Shown: positions 16,549 through 16,749 of the stretch, one piece after another | Layout: every line of letters starts with the position of its first letter | Numbering within the stretch: the first letter of the stretch is position 1 | Source of the DNA: Agrobacterium fabrum | GTDB lineage: Bacteria; Pseudomonadota; Alphaproteobacteria; Rhizobiales; Rhizobiaceae | NCBI GenBank assembly: GCA_003241215.1 | Contig: QFOL01000054.1 | Location: 1-16,749 of the forward strand | DNA: 16,749 bases | Reading direction: 5' to 3' | Position numbers and translations under genes: made by a program | The notes under the pieces: model-generated | The model's database searches: none | What the model saw: the letters and a program-made list of their open reading frames with translations, nothing else | What the model was told of the DNA's origin: nothing

Positions 16549-16574
16549 CAGCCTCGGGTTTATCCCCGGGGCTG
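16549..16574 (+). terminator. Hairpin downstream of the dehydratase, weak terminator candidate
   Basis: Stem CAGCCTCGGG (16549-16558) with CCCGGGGCTG (16565-16574), ten pairs including one G-U, and a 6-nt loop, 31 bases after the stop codon. It is followed by AAACGTCTTGGG, which is not a U-tract, so it may serve as a 3' end stabiliser rather than a true intrinsic terminator. Confidence 0.4.
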
Positions 16575-16669
16575 AAACGTCTTGGGTAAATTCAGCTGCT
16601 TACGAGATGTCGTCGCTGGCTGAGTGGGTTGCTGGGCTTTGGATAGGGCGCAAGGGTTGCCAGACATTT

Positions 16670-16749
16670 CTTCTCCCCTACGGGGAGAAGGTGGCCCGAA
16701 GGGCCGGATGAGGGGGAACCCTCTCCGAATATCTCTGGCGTCGCCCCCT
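16670..16749. repeat. RIME-like palindromic repeat, copy 2 (cut by window end)
   Basis: The 21-bp palindrome CTTCTCCCC-TAC-GGGGAGAAG (16670-16690) is followed by GTGGCCCGAAGGGCCGGATG and AGGGGGAACCCTCTCCGAAT, nearly identical and in the same orientation as copy 1 from 12988. The distal palindrome would fall beyond the window. Confidence 0.82.

Overview
The window looks like a chromosomal or chromid segment of a member of the Rhizobiaceae, most likely Agrobacterium or a close Rhizobium. The signs are high GC with GC-rich third codon positions, an alphaproteobacterial imuA-imuB-dnaE2 cassette, CTTGAC/CTATAT-type promoter elements, and two copies of a palindromic repeat resembling the Rhizobium-specific intergenic mosaic elements (RIME). 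The organism call is inference from these features and from protein sequences recalled from memory; no database search was made.

Region 1 (35-5503, + strand) is the damage-induced mutagenesis cassette imuA-imuB-dnaE2. The genes overlap (86 nt between imuA and imuB, 4 nt between imuB and dnaE2), so they are one transcription unit. Its promoter and any LexA box lie left of the window. ImuB lacks catalytic acidic residues and DnaE2 keeps them, as expected for an adaptor plus an error-prone polymerase.

Region 2 (5518-8578) holds an unassigned class I methyltransferase (- strand, convergent with dnaE2), an AraC-type regulator with a Cupin_6-like sensor domain (- strand), and a divergent 12-TM MFS efflux-type permease. 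A perfect 9+1+9 palindrome lies just ahead of the permease RBS.

Region 3 (8585-14186, - strand) is a five-gene operon transcribed right to left: ytfQ (periplasmic binding protein), ytfR (duplicated ATPase), ytfT and yjfF (permeases), then an FCD-type GntR regulator as last gene, followed by an intrinsic terminator. The four transport proteins closely match, from memory, the E. coli galactofuranose importer YtfQRT-YjfF. A hairpin and a RIME-like repeat separate ytfQ from ytfR and probably let ytfQ be expressed above the rest.

Region 4 (14187-16749): a 520-bp intergenic region separates ytfQ from a divergent IlvD/EDD-family sugar-acid dehydratase of the pentonate type. Two sites in it fit the FadR-subfamily operator (t.GTa.tAC.a). 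One overlaps a CTATAT -10 facing ytfQ; the other follows a TTGACA -35 facing the dehydratase. The simplest reading is a self-regulated module: a furanose-type sugar (galactofuranose, or perhaps L-arabinofuranose) is imported, oxidised by enzymes outside the window, and its aldonate dehydrated here, with the GntR protein controlling both directions. A second repeat copy runs off the right edge.

No tRNA, rRNA, CRISPR array, insertion sequence or phage gene was seen. Nothing in the window is a clearly new type of system. The regulatory architecture of regions 3-4 is the most interesting part.
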